Positions 35,202 to 45,067 of a stretch of DNA of 64,000 nt are shown here, piece after piece. The DNA lies in NCBI GenBank assembly GCA_963920705.1, contig OY987229.1:21147728-21211727 (forward strand), read 5' to 3'. The number at the start of each line of letters is the position of its first letter. Position 1 is the stretch's first letter. This DNA comes from Odiellus spinosus. Lineage: Eukaryota; Arthropoda; Arachnida; Opiliones; Phalangiidae. Both the position numbers and the translations under genes were made by a program. The notes beneath the pieces are model-generated. The model did no database searches. It was given only the letters and a program-made list of their open reading frames with translations, and had not been told where the DNA came from.

Positions 35202-37721
35202 TTACTCCGAACAATCATTGTTGATGAAATCTATGATACCTTTCAACTCTGGGTTTTCTCCGTCCTTCTCAAGATTTGTTTTGTCTTCGGTCAACTTAGG
35301 AACTTCTTCAGATTCGGCTATCTTGGTCGGTGAACCCCCGTTCGAAACTGACTCCACCTTCTTTTCGGATTCATCTTTAGCTTCGTCGTTTGATGATTTT
35401 TCCAAAGTAGCCGCGGCAGGTGCGTTTGAATTAATAACGGGTGCAATTTTGGGAACGATAATCTCTTCATCGTTTATGGGAGCTTCTAATGGTATAACGT
35501 CGTCTGTTCCATGAACGGATTCTTTATCGACAATGTCCCCAATTTCAACTTCCACTATATCGATCGAATCTTCCACCGTAACGATTTCCAAATCGCTGGC
35601 GTTCTTGATCATATGAATGGGGCTCTCAACTATTTCACCGCAATCTTGGGCAAATTCTTTTTCAACGACAATTTTGTTGGACTCTTCAATTTCCATGGGT
35701 ATTTCTTCACCAGGTTCCTTTTTCTCGTCTTTTTCCTCTTTACCATTGACCAAATTTTCATCGGGTTCCAGTTTACCAGTAGCTAAATCTTCGGGTCCCT
35801 TAACTTCGTCATTATCTAACTCTTTTTCTTTGATTTTACCATTTTCCACTACGAAATGTATTGGCGCGATGATCTCTTCAACAACCTGAGCATCTTTATT
35901 TTTGCCGCTAATTTCAGTATCCATAATTTCATCGTGACTCGAACTATTTTCCGATTCCGAAACTGCCTCATTCCCAGCTATCATACGTACCAGTTTATCG
36001 TTCAGTTTTTCAACCAAGACAACGCTTTTTTTACACTCTTCCGAGTTTACCACCGGGGTTTTAACTTTACATAGACTTTTATACTTCTTGTGAAAATGAT
36101 ATCTCGAAATTTTAGCGAAACTCTTAAGGCAATCTTTGCATTTGTAGGGAAACTTTATCTTATGAGCCTTTACCTTAAGGCCAATATTCCTCTTTAAAGG
36201 ATAAGGCTCTCCAGGATGTTTCATTCTAAGATGGTGTGAGAATGAAAGGCCACGATTGAATTTTTCTTTGCAAACGTGGCAACTGATAGATTCAAACGAT
36301 GGTAGCTTTTCCATTTCCTGCTTATTCTTTTTCGTGATATTAATTTTCATGGCTTTAAGATCTTCAGTCTCTTTCAGGGTTTCTTTCTTTTTCAGGCCTT
36401 TTAAAGATTCATTCTTTTTCGAGACTTTCACGGGTTCATTCTTTTTCGAGACTTTTACGGGTTCATTCTTTCTCTGGACTTTTACGGGTTCATTCTTTCT
36501 CTGGACTTTTACGGGTTCATTCTTCAGATCTTTCACCAACGTTTTCTCGGTGTGGATTTTACTCTTGATCGCGATAGCTTTTTTGTGTTGGTTATTATTT
36601 GGTTTCTTTTCTTTATTTTCGTGAACTCTAGAGTGATTGGAAAGGCTCAGGCGGTTATTGAATTTGATTCCACAAAATTGGCATTTATGGCTTGAAGTTT
36701 TGGAAAGTTCTAGACGTTTTGAATTTTTGAGACGTTCCTCGTAATATTCGTCATCGTCTTCGTCTTCTTCATCTTCATCGTCTTGGTCCATTTCTTTCGA
36801 GCAACTTTTGTTGTGTAAAATAAGGGCCTTATCGTTATTGAAAACCATGTCACAATTCTCGCACGGGATCGCGCCTTCGGGTCTTATATTATCAATTTCA
36901 GACATATCCTGTCCTCTATGCGACTCCCTAATGTGCTTAGTTAAACCTCTTTCCTCGAAGAAGGTCTTTTTGCAAAGTAAACACGCCATCGTTGTCCCGG
37001 CCATCTTAGTTTTTACATCCTTTTTATTCACGTATATCCAGGTTTTACTACTCTTCGCCGGTGGCGGCGGCTCTTTATGCGATCTCGCGTGAGAACCTAG
37101 GCCAAGTTTTCCAATGCAGACTTTGTCGCATATTTTACATCTATATTCGCCTTCCGTTAGTAGAACTCTCTTCTTCGGAGACATTATATTATTGATGCTC
37201 TTGATCGTATTGGAGATGATTTTGGTTTTATTAATTTTTGTAGTGGCCTTAATTTTAGCGATAAGTAGGGTATTTTTTGTAGCGGATTCAGTTAGTTGTC
37301 CGTGGAATTTAGCTTTTTTCGTAGGAGATTTAGACGTTCTTGTAATGGACTCTGACGTTCTTGTAGGGTATTTTGACGTTTTTACGGGGGATTTCGAAGT
37401 TCTCGTAGGGGATTTCGACGTTCTTGTAGGTGAATTTGAAGTCGCGGTTGTGGTAAAGCAATGAGTTTTCTGATGAGCTCTCAAATTAATCAGCGAACTA
37501 AAGCGCTTGTTGCAATTGGGACAGTCAAAGATACAATCGCGCCAATGAATTCGCTTATGAACTGAGAGGCTAGTTTTACTGTAGAAACAGATATTACAAA
37601 CGTCGCACACTTCGATGCCCAAAGTACCGGCTCTTTGGTCTCCTCTTCTAGTAGACGGACCTTGGCTTTGACTTTGAATATTTGTAATTTTTTTCGTTAT
37701 TCCTTTACCAAGACGTCGCAT
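35202..37721 (-). CDS. C2H2 zinc-finger protein, paralog A
   Basis: Single-exon frame of 839 aa from the ATG at 37721 (MRRLGKGITKKI); the frame stays open further upstream but has no earlier ATG. Eight C2H2-type fingers are visible: CDVCNICF, CPNCNKRF, CKICDKVC, CLLCKKTF, CENCDMVF (C2HC form), CQFCGIKF, CHVCKEKF and CKDCLKSF. They are scattered rather than tandem, separated by basic or acidic linkers. Between fingers six and seven lie in-frame NEPVKV repeats (about 36415-36535). The last 250 residues are very acidic, and the protein ends GIIDFINNDCSE. It is likely a nuclear DNA-binding factor; target unknown. No ZAD, BTB or KRAB domain is seen. It is paralogous to the gene at 40151-42628 over the first fingers and the C-terminal motif. 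Confidence 0.9.
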   Translation of the reverse strand: MRRLGKGITKKITNIQSQSQGPSTRRGDQRAGTLGIEVCDVCNICFYSKTSLSVHKRIHWRDCIFDCPNCNKRFSSLINLRAHQKTHCFTTTATSNSPTRTSKSPTRTSKSPVKTSKYPTRTSESITRTSKSPTKKAKFHGQLTESATKNTLLIAKIKATTKINKTKIISNTIKSINNIMSPKKRVLLTEGEYRCKICDKVCIGKLGLGSHARSHKEPPPPAKSSKTWIYVNKKDVKTKMAGTTMACLLCKKTFFEERGLTKHIRESHRGQDMSEIDNIRPEGAIPCENCDMVFNNDKALILHNKSCSKEMDQDDEDEEDEDDDEYYEERLKNSKRLELSKTSSHKCQFCGIKFNNRLSLSNHSRVHENKEKKPNNNQHKKAIAIKSKIHTEKTLVKDLKNEPVKVQRKNEPVKVQRKNEPVKVSKKNEPVKVSKKNESLKGLKKKETLKETEDLKAMKINITKKNKQEMEKLPSFESISCHVCKEKFNRGLSFSHHLRMKHPGEPYPLKRNIGLKVKAHKIKFPYKCKDCLKSFAKISRYHFHKKYKSLCKVKTPVVNSEECKKSVVLVEKLNDKLVRMIAGNEAVSESENSSSHDEIMDTEISGKNKDAQVVEEIIAPIHFVVENGKIKEKELDNDEVKGPEDLATGKLEPDENLVNGKEEKDEKKEPGEEIPMEIEESNKIVVEKEFAQDCGEIVESPIHMIKNASDLEIVTVEDSIDIVEVEIGDIVDKESVHGTDDVIPLEAPINDEEIIVPKIAPVINSNAPAAATLEKSSNDEAKDESEKKVESVSNGGSPTKIAESEEVPKLTEDKTNLEKDGENPELKGIIDFINNDCSE

Positions 37722-39440
37722 TTTTTGGTGAATATATGGAAAACACAAAACACGGTAAACTGTCGATTTGCCAACTTTGGGCTAAATAAAATTAATCCTT
37801 CACGATCTATTACCATATGCTAATTGATTTAAAACGCGATAATACAATTCAAACTCGTAATTTAAATGGAAAATTCGATGGCTTCAAAATAAAAGCAATG
37901 ATTTGAAGTTTCAGGTCCAATTGGAAATCCAAATTCCAAGATGAAACTAAAAATAGAAAGATGCGTGAATTGGTTAAAAATAGGTTTTAAAAACCAACGT
38001 TTATAATTAAAAAAACATCTAATTTAAAACTAAGTTCGTTAGCTTAAGTACACCTTTACATTAACCAGTCTATAAAATTTATACTTCATAAAATTAAATA
38101 TATTTTACCCAACTTTTATTTTAGTTTTGTACCTAGTATAGAATTCGGATTTCCTTTTTTTTCAACTTTATCAATGATTAAATGTTATTTTTTTGTAAAA
38201 AAGCAAAAAAACATCGGGTATTTCGGGGAATATTTTCAAATGTGTCGATGAAGAGATTAACTTCCACACCTTTTTAAGGAAATAAGGTTTTAAAATAAGC
38301 ATTGATCGTGGTAACAGGTTTCCTGCCTTAACTCAACTCAAGGGGAATGCATTTACATAAATGTGGTGTCACTGATTGGCATGGTAAACCAAAATTAGTA
38401 TTGAAATTTACTACCGAAAAATTAATTTATCACCTATATCATCCAACCTAAATGATTAATTATCATTTAGAGAATTATAAAGCCCCTTTAGTCTTGTTGC
38501 TAAGTAGACGACGTTGGCCATAGCAAAACTTTGTTGTTGTCGAAGCAGGACACTTACCAAAACCCCGTACCCTTTCACGGCAATGAAGTCTTTACCAAAT
38601 ATACCTTAGAATTCTTAAAATCTTGAAATCACATTAATAATTGGGTCAAAAAACCACAAGGAGCCTGTCTTTGAGTCTTGAAAATCTCCTCGGGAATCTA
38701 ATTTGGGCTTTAAAGACAATTTCAAATATCTAATGACATGCTACAATGAAGAAGACTTCCACTGGAGAAAGAGTGTAGCTGTGGCGATGTAGTTGCGAAA
38801 AAAATGAATTTCTAGAAAATTTGCTTCATAGGCATACTTAGGGAGAATTATGCTGCAATAATATGATTGGTCCGAATTTATATTTACTTTTAGAGATATT
38901 TTACCAAAATAATTAATTTAAATACCAAAAAACGTGTCTAAAAATTATAAATATTCAAATTATGTTCCATCGTTACGAATTTTAGAAAAAGAACTTTTAC
39001 TTCATGGATATTTAAAAAGTGTCTAAAATTTGTTTGAATATTCTCGAATACGTTTTTAGTACTAGTTCAAAAGCTGTTAAATTTTTAGCTCCAATTTTCC
39101 CTTTAATGTGAGGCTGTCACAAATGTATCATGAATTTGACTAAGATGTTCGTTAAAAAAGGTTTAAAATATATACTTATATTATTGTAACAGTGACAATT
39201 ATTTTTTATGTTTGTTGAAACAAATACGGTTGCTTTCTAAAACGTAGTGCAGAAAATTCTTTTAGGCTTTTAGCCACAGTATACTTTGTTCTTAACTTGA
39301 GCAAATATTTATATTAGTGCTTAAGATGCTCAAAATTTAAATATTCAACAGCTATATCATAAACAGTCAAACAATACTCGATAGTAAAAATTTGAATTCT
39401 TCGACTCGGCCTCTATTTGAAATTTTGAAGGGATGATTAC
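37722..39440. other. Intergenic between the zinc-finger paralogs
   Basis: AT-rich upstream region of paralog A. 38490-38525 (AAGTAGACGACGTTGGCC) shares a word with 53170-53192, so a short dispersed repeat is likely. No gene is seen. Confidence 0.5.
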
Positions 39441-39527
39441 CCAAAAGCCATGGAAGCTGCTTTCCGTAGGTTGAATAGATCCAGTTTGGATTGGGACAGC
39501 TATCGATGAAGCTTCTATTACTTTTAC

Positions 39528-39901
39528 CAAAAGTCTATCACTTTTTTAAATAAAAGTAAACAACGGCCCGTACCTCAATACTATCAGCACAGGTCCAGGT
39601 AAATGTACGGGCAGATTCTGATTCGAGACACTCTAGCGGCCGCAATCGGTGTAAATAGTGAAATCGAAAGCGCCACTCTTTGGAGAAATTCCAGAGTTGG
39701 AAGGGAAGCGTTACCAGCCTAAATTCCATACCTCTCTCTCTCTCTCGCGACTCAAAAATATCGAGGAAGAGTCCAAATCATTCGAGGCAGACAGGGGTGA
39801 TGACTTTTTGCCTAGTTTTTTTTTTTTTACCTGGCCCTTTGCTGATAGTATGAAGCTAAGTGACGTTGTTAACTTTTATGGTATAAAGTCATAGACTTTT
39901 G
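39528..39901. mobile_element. Inverted-repeat element of about 374 bp
   Basis: Termini are CAAAAGTCTATCACTTT and AAAGTCATAGACTTTTG, with inverted homology running about 75 bp inward to CTATCAGCA and GGCCAGGTAAA-type words. The flanks CTTTTAC (39521-39527) and ATTTTAC (39902-39908) agree at six of seven positions, suggesting a 7-bp duplication. Related fragments lie at 8501, 11700 and 57470. A (CT)n tract is near 39730. No coding capacity. Confidence 0.75.
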
Positions 39902-40056
39902 ATTTTACTAATTATTATGATGCAGGGACATAAATTATATCATCATGCATGTTCTTCCCACTCATTCCAAGAGAATCTGACCTGACAATCATCAACATGA
40001 TAAGAATATTTGCTTTTTACAATTTCAAAACGAAAAAGCCAGATAAATCTAAAACA

Positions 40057-40062
40057 TTTATT
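40057..40062 (-). terminator. Poly(A) signal of second zinc-finger gene
   Basis: AATAAA on the minus strand, about 90 nt beyond the stop codon at 40151. Confidence 0.5.
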
Positions 40063-40150
40063 TCATATCAAACAGATTTAATATAAAGTGATCATGATCG
40101 GTTAAAAAAAAGTTACGAAAAAAAAAAGAAAATAAAGAAAGTGGCATTCT

Positions 40151-42628
40151 TTACTCGGTACAATCATTATTAATAAAATCAATAATTCCCCTCAATTCAG
40201 AATTTTCACTGTCAGTTGGGTCTGTAATCATTTGTGGACTATTTTTCTTATCTTCAGTAGCATTGCCATTCAAAATCGTAGATTTATTTTCATCTGAATC
40301 CTTAACTTTAGCATTTTCGGTGATATCTTTAATAACCTGCGGAGGTGCATTTGATTGTTCTTGCAAAATGGCTGTATTTGAAGCATTTTCAGGTGTATCT
40401 TTAACCTCGCTAATAGAAAACCCGTTCAAGACAGAAATTGAGCTACCAGCAGAATTTTCGCAAAGTATTGTTGGTTGTTTTTGCAAAGTTTCCTTATTAT
40501 GATCAGGTCCCGGCGAATCATTTAGATTTTCTATATAAGGTGCGGTTGATTTTGAAGCAACTGACACCGGATGTGGGGTGGAAACATTTTCTTCCACGTG
40601 TTTAGGAGTCTCAACGGGTAAGGCTTCATGGATGGGCTTGTCACCATCTTCCATTTTAACCTCAACTTCACCCAGACCAGCCAACTCCAATTTCTCAGTA
40701 GTGATTTTATTAGATTCTTCAACTACTAATTTTTTATCCTTCTCTTTCAATTCCATTTGAACTGGAGTACCAACGTCTTCAACAATGGCGAGTGTTTTCT
40801 TTGATACAATAGCTTTATTGTCAAACTTAGTGGGAATGGCATTTTTTGCTACTTCAGAAACTGCTTCCGCTTTTAGTTCCTGGCGCTTACTATGCTGTTT
40901 CATATGAACATCCAAGGACATTTTACTTTTGCATATTTTTCCACAATCCTGGCATTTAAATGCTTTGTTAACCAGAGGAGTGTTACTCTTCACCTTACTA
41001 GCAACTATTATTTTACCCGTTGTTTTTAGTGACTTTTCGTCTAACTTTTCAAGAATTACGACGCTCCGCGGCAAGGTTCTTTCATGCAGATTACGAGTTT
41101 TATCAAACTGGCAAAGCTTTTCCTTTTTGTGTAGCTCGTATAGTTCCATTTTTTTAAAACCTTTGTGACAAATGTCACATTTTAAGACCATCTCCCCCTT
41201 TTGAGTACTTTTAACTTGGCATTTGTTTTTCATATGAAGAGCGCGTTCGTTTTGTTTAGAGAAGCTTTTGCGACACCACTTGCATTTAAAATGAGACTTC
41301 ACGTTTTCTTCATGCGTTTGACAACGGTGACCATCCTTGGAAAATTTCTCTGGGCATGAAACTAACTTCGGGGTTTCTTTGGCCAAATCAACTTTCTTCG
41401 GGGTTTCTTCAGGAACCAAAACTTCCTGCGGACTTTCTTCGGCAACAACAACTTCCTGCGGACTTTCTTCGGCAACAACAACTTCCTGCGGACTTTCTTC
41501 GGCAACATCGACTTCCTCCGTACTTTCTTCGGCAACAACAACTTCCTCAAGTCTTTCTTCGGCAACAACAACTTCCTGCGGACTTTCTTCGGCAACAACT
41601 TCCTCCGTACTTTCTTCGGCAACATCAACTTCCTCCGTACTTTCTTCACCAATATCAATCATCTCCGGTGCTTCTTCACTAACGTAAACATTCTTCGGTT
41701 TTTTAACAGGATTAATTTTCTTCCACCGTGAATTCTTTCGTTTCCTGTTTGGATTGTGCATAGAGGACATGTGTCCACCTAAAGAATACCTATTATTCAA
41801 AATTTGATCGCATTTTGGGCACTGGAAGGGTTTTGCCTGCCATACTCCTCTACTATCTACTAGTTCAGTATCATCTTCGCTATCATCATCATCATCATCA
41901 TCATCATCAATGTCTCTTGGTTCGTCGTAACAAGTTTTAGCGTGTTTTAAAAGAGCCTTTCCACTATCGAATACCATGTCACAATTTTCGCAACGAATCG
42001 TGCCAGTAGGTAGAATAGTATCAATAATTGACATGTCCTGTCCTTTATGATCCTCCCTAATGTGTTTTGTTAACGCTCTATCTCCGGGGAAACTTGCGGA
42101 GCAAAGTAGGCAGGACATCATCGTACCAGCCATCTTAGTTACGGCCTTATCCTTACTAACGTAATAATGTCTTTTGTGATGAAGCATCAATTTTGGTTTT
42201 GTCGGTAATATATTTGGACTTATTTCAGAAGGAAATTCATCCTTCTCGGGAGCTTTTTTCTTCACTTTGCGTGGATTTGAAGTAGATTTGATTGGAATTA
42301 AGGTCGGTTTGATGGCTTTTTCCGTCTCAACATTTTTCTTGGTCGGAGTAGAGAGTAGCGACACATCAGTCTCAAAATTCTTGGTTGGGGTAGAAAGTGG
42401 TGAAATGGTCTCCACGTGCGCTTTTTGATGTTCTCTTAAATTTATCAACGAACTGAATCTTCTGTTACAAGTGGAGCAATCGAAAATACAATCCCTCCAA
42501 TGAATTCTCTTGTGAAGAGAGAGACTGGTTCCACTGTGGAAACACATGTAGCAAATGTCACAGACATCAATTCCCAAATTATTAGCTTTATCGTCGCCTC
42601 TTCTTCTTCTACTACTCGCGATACTCAT
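40151..42628 (-). CDS. C2H2 zinc-finger protein, paralog B
   Basis: Single-exon frame of 825 aa from the ATG at 42628 (MSIASSRRRR). Fingers: CDICYMCF, CSTCNRRF, CLLCSASF, CENCDMVF (ending C), CPKCDQIL, CKWCRKSF, CDICHKGF and CQDCGKIC. The first two are nearly the same as in paralog A (SLHKRIHWRDCIFDC, RFSSLINLREHQK). The acidic C-terminal half ends GIIDFINNDCTE. In the middle lie about nine in-frame repeats of the type EESPQEVVVA (about 41380-41650) and a D-rich run (about 41885-41910). It is a nuclear DNA-binding protein by family; target unknown. It is transcribed in the same direction as paralog A, 2.4 kb away, indicating tandem gene duplication. Confidence 0.92.
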   Translation of the reverse strand: MSIASSRRRRGDDKANNLGIDVCDICYMCFHSGTSLSLHKRIHWRDCIFDCSTCNRRFSSLINLREHQKAHVETISPLSTPTKNFETDVSLLSTPTKKNVETEKAIKPTLIPIKSTSNPRKVKKKAPEKDEFPSEISPNILPTKPKLMLHHKRHYYVSKDKAVTKMAGTMMSCLLCSASFPGDRALTKHIREDHKGQDMSIIDTILPTGTIRCENCDMVFDSGKALLKHAKTCYDEPRDIDDDDDDDDDSEDDTELVDSRGVWQAKPFQCPKCDQILNNRYSLGGHMSSMHNPNRKRKNSRWKKINPVKKPKNVYVSEEAPEMIDIGEESTEEVDVAEESTEEVVAEESPQEVVVAEERLEEVVVAEESTEEVDVAEESPQEVVVAEESPQEVVVAEESPQEVLVPEETPKKVDLAKETPKLVSCPEKFSKDGHRCQTHEENVKSHFKCKWCRKSFSKQNERALHMKNKCQVKSTQKGEMVLKCDICHKGFKKMELYELHKKEKLCQFDKTRNLHERTLPRSVVILEKLDEKSLKTTGKIIVASKVKSNTPLVNKAFKCQDCGKICKSKMSLDVHMKQHSKRQELKAEAVSEVAKNAIPTKFDNKAIVSKKTLAIVEDVGTPVQMELKEKDKKLVVEESNKITTEKLELAGLGEVEVKMEDGDKPIHEALPVETPKHVEENVSTPHPVSVASKSTAPYIENLNDSPGPDHNKETLQKQPTILCENSAGSSISVLNGFSISEVKDTPENASNTAILQEQSNAPPQVIKDITENAKVKDSDENKSTILNGNATEDKKNSPQMITDPTDSENSELRGIIDFINNDCTE

Positions 42629-43120
42629 TTTTGAACCCTTTTATCTTGGTAAAAATTCCAAATTGAAGAATATAACGGTAAACACAAAAAATGCAAGAAC
42701 TAATAAAGATCTTATTCGTCAAAATTATATCCCAATCGAGTTTTAAAACTAAACAAGACACTAAAGATAACAAACAAAACTAGGGTTCGAGTTTTTCCAA
42801 CGTAAAACAAAATTGGTTTAAAATGGAAAAAGTTTCACAATCGAAGATGCAAGCAGCGGTACTTCTAGTTCTAATTGATATCCAAGTTCCTTGGTAACGA
42901 AAATGAAACTAAAAATAGAAAGATACGATGAAATTTTAATTATAACGTATTGTTTTAGTTCATATTTTTAAAATTAAAAATTATTCACCGGCTGCTGCTA
43001 TTTTAAATGATTGAATAATATTTTTTTTTTTTTTTTGGATAAGAAACGAGTCATAACATAAGTCCATCGAACTTGTAATGAATTTTAACAATAACAGACT
43101 AAGTTTACAGAGTGTTAAAG
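42629..43120. other. 5' flank of paralog B
   Basis: AT-rich sequence with a T run at about 43021-43036. No gene is seen. The words CTAAAAATAGAAAGAT and ATCCAAGTTCC at about 42890-42925 resemble 37930-37965 upstream of paralog A, so some upstream sequence may have been duplicated with the gene. Confidence 0.4.
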
Positions 43121-43127
43121 CTTAAAT

Positions 43128-43464
43128 CAGAAGACGATGAAACCCTCCTTTGAAGTCTACTACTCTAATGTTCCATATAGCGCTCCTCTCTGTATGGGTA
43201 AAATTCACAATTTTACGAGATCGGAGGGGTCCTACTTCATACCCCCTGTCTAAGGAAAATTGGAAATTCTCTCTCTCCACAAACGACGACGTTTTTTTGA
43301 CGAACTCCGAGGCTGCTAGAGATATTCGCTCGACGAACTCCCGCTCCGAAAATATCTACCGTTAGGAGGCGTACGAATCGCGCTTTTTGAAACTAACCCA
43401 TACAGAGAGGGGTAAACAAGACCCGGGAGTAATAGACTTCAAAGGAGGGTTTCATCGGATTCTG
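43128..43464 (-). mobile_element. 337-bp MITE family, copy 3
   Basis: Perfect 7-bp target duplications CTTAAAT at 43121-43127 and 43465-43471. The termini are CAGAAGACGATG and CATCGGATTCTG, opposite in orientation to copy 2. Non-coding. Confidence 0.95.
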
Positions 43465-43613
43465 CTTAAATGTAGGTTTCACGGGGGGTTTTGTTGTCAT
43501 AATGCCTTCTCCTTCGCGTAACAAGCAAATATTCAGTTTCCAAATGACACACTAACCTCTAACCTAACCTTAATGGAAGATAACAAACGAGTATAACCCT
43601 TCCTCAAACTATG

Positions 43614-44110
43614 ACAACATCATTTAAAGTTGAAGGTTTTGAAATATTCAGTTTCACAAATATAAGATAGATTCGAATTAAACAACTAGGGTAACTAAAG
43701 TTACAAAATAAAAATTCGACACGCCAAAAGCTAAATTAAAAAAAACATCCATCAAACAAACTATGAAAACATCTAGATTTAAATGTTTTGGAATATTCAG
43801 TTTTAAAAATATAAGATATCAGATTCGAATACATAGTTTTCACTAAAGGGGGTAAGTGCCGTTCCCCCCATGTTGCCAACCACTTGTGAGTGCAGAGGGA
43901 AAGGCTAGAGTTCAGTTTTGAAACTGATCTGTTCTGAACTGCACTCACAAGCTCCTGGCAACCTGGGAATGAAAGCAAAGCTGGGTAAGAGGGGTGGAAT
44001 TATCTTTTGCCCCTTTACTGAAAACTATGTATTAAACTTTTGTTGGTAAACATTAACTAGGGTAACTAAAATTTCAAAATATAAATTCGACCCGCCAAAA
44101 GCAAAATAAA
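43614..44110. repeat. Diverged local duplications, AACTAGGGTAACTAAA type
   Basis: AACTAGGGTAACTAAA followed by AAAATTCGACACGCCAAAAG (43684-43740) recurs as a diverged copy at 44053-44108. The stretch GAAATATTCAGTTTCACAAATATAAGAT-like (43640) recurs at 43792. The later copy is split from the first by the MITE at 43832. Confidence 0.6.
43832..44029. mobile_element. 198-bp TA-flanked MITE
   Basis: Termini are CATAGTTTTCACTAAAGGGG and CCCCTTTACTGAAAACTATG, flanked by TA on both sides, so it is Tc1/mariner-like. The interior folds further: TTGCCAAC...CTTGTGAGTGCAG pairs with CTGCACTCACAAG...GGCAAC. A related inner sequence occurs at 50335-50385. Confidence 0.75.
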
Positions 44111-44726
44111 AAATTCTGAGGTCTTAGTTCGTTTTTTTAGGTGCTTCAATAGTAAAAGGGAAGCTTGCATACTTCCTCCTATTTACTTCTGTCTCTAGAT
44201 GTTCGCGTCTAACAAAGATTTTTGGAGGTTGCTTAATCTTTCTATTGTCACCCATTCACAAAAGAAAACAGTAAATATAAATTCGGACCAATCACATTAT
44301 TTCAGCCTTGAACAGCGCTTGTAATGCCGAAAATGCTAATCCATTTTTAGCTACAAGTTTCCCTTTAAACTTTTCGAAACGTGGATCGCAGTAGCTATTT
44401 TCTTTAACAATAACAAGTGTCGTAAAACTGTTCTAGACCCCATACTAAAAACTCCCCCCTTTTTCAGATAAGGTCAACCCTGACTCCCTGAGGGTACGAG
44501 GGTAGGGCTACCAATCTTTTAGATAGAGGAAGATGCAACAGAAGCTGTGGAATGTTTTTTTTTTTTTTGTTGGTTTTCTATAATAAAACCTATTATCCCG
44601 CCTCTGATTTTAAACAATGGACTATAGCGAGTATAACCACTCCCTCTATATCTCTCGATTCCCATTCCATTACTTGACAAAATATTAGAACCACCTCATT
44701 TGGCGAAATAAGAAAATACGCGCAAG

Positions 44727-45067
44727 CAGAAGCCGATGAAACCCTCCTTTGAAGTCTATTACTCCATGGTCTTGTCTACCCCTCTCTGTATGGGTTAGTT
44801 TCAAAAAGCGCGATTCGTACGCCTCCTAACGGTAGATATTTTCGGAGCGGGAGTTCGTCCAGCGAATATCTCTAGCAACCTTGGAGTTCGTCAACCAAAC
44901 GTCGTCGTATGTGGAGAGAGAGAATTTCCAATTTTCCGTAGACAGGGGGGGTATGAAGTAGGACCCCTCCGATCTCGGAAAATTGGGAATTTTACCCATA
45001 CAGAGAGGAGCGCGCTATATCGAACATTAGAGTAGTAGACTTCAAAGGAGGGTTTCATCTACTTCTG
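44727..45067 (+). mobile_element. 337-bp MITE family, copy 4
   Basis: Perfect 7-bp target duplications GCGCAAG at 44720-44726 and 45068-45074. The termini are CAGAAGCCGATG and CATCTACTTCTG. Non-coding. Confidence 0.95.

Noticed and set aside
36256-37464. Plus-strand frames opposite the zinc-finger genes
   Set aside because: Antisense shadows of paralog A; the C2H2 pattern is on the minus strand.
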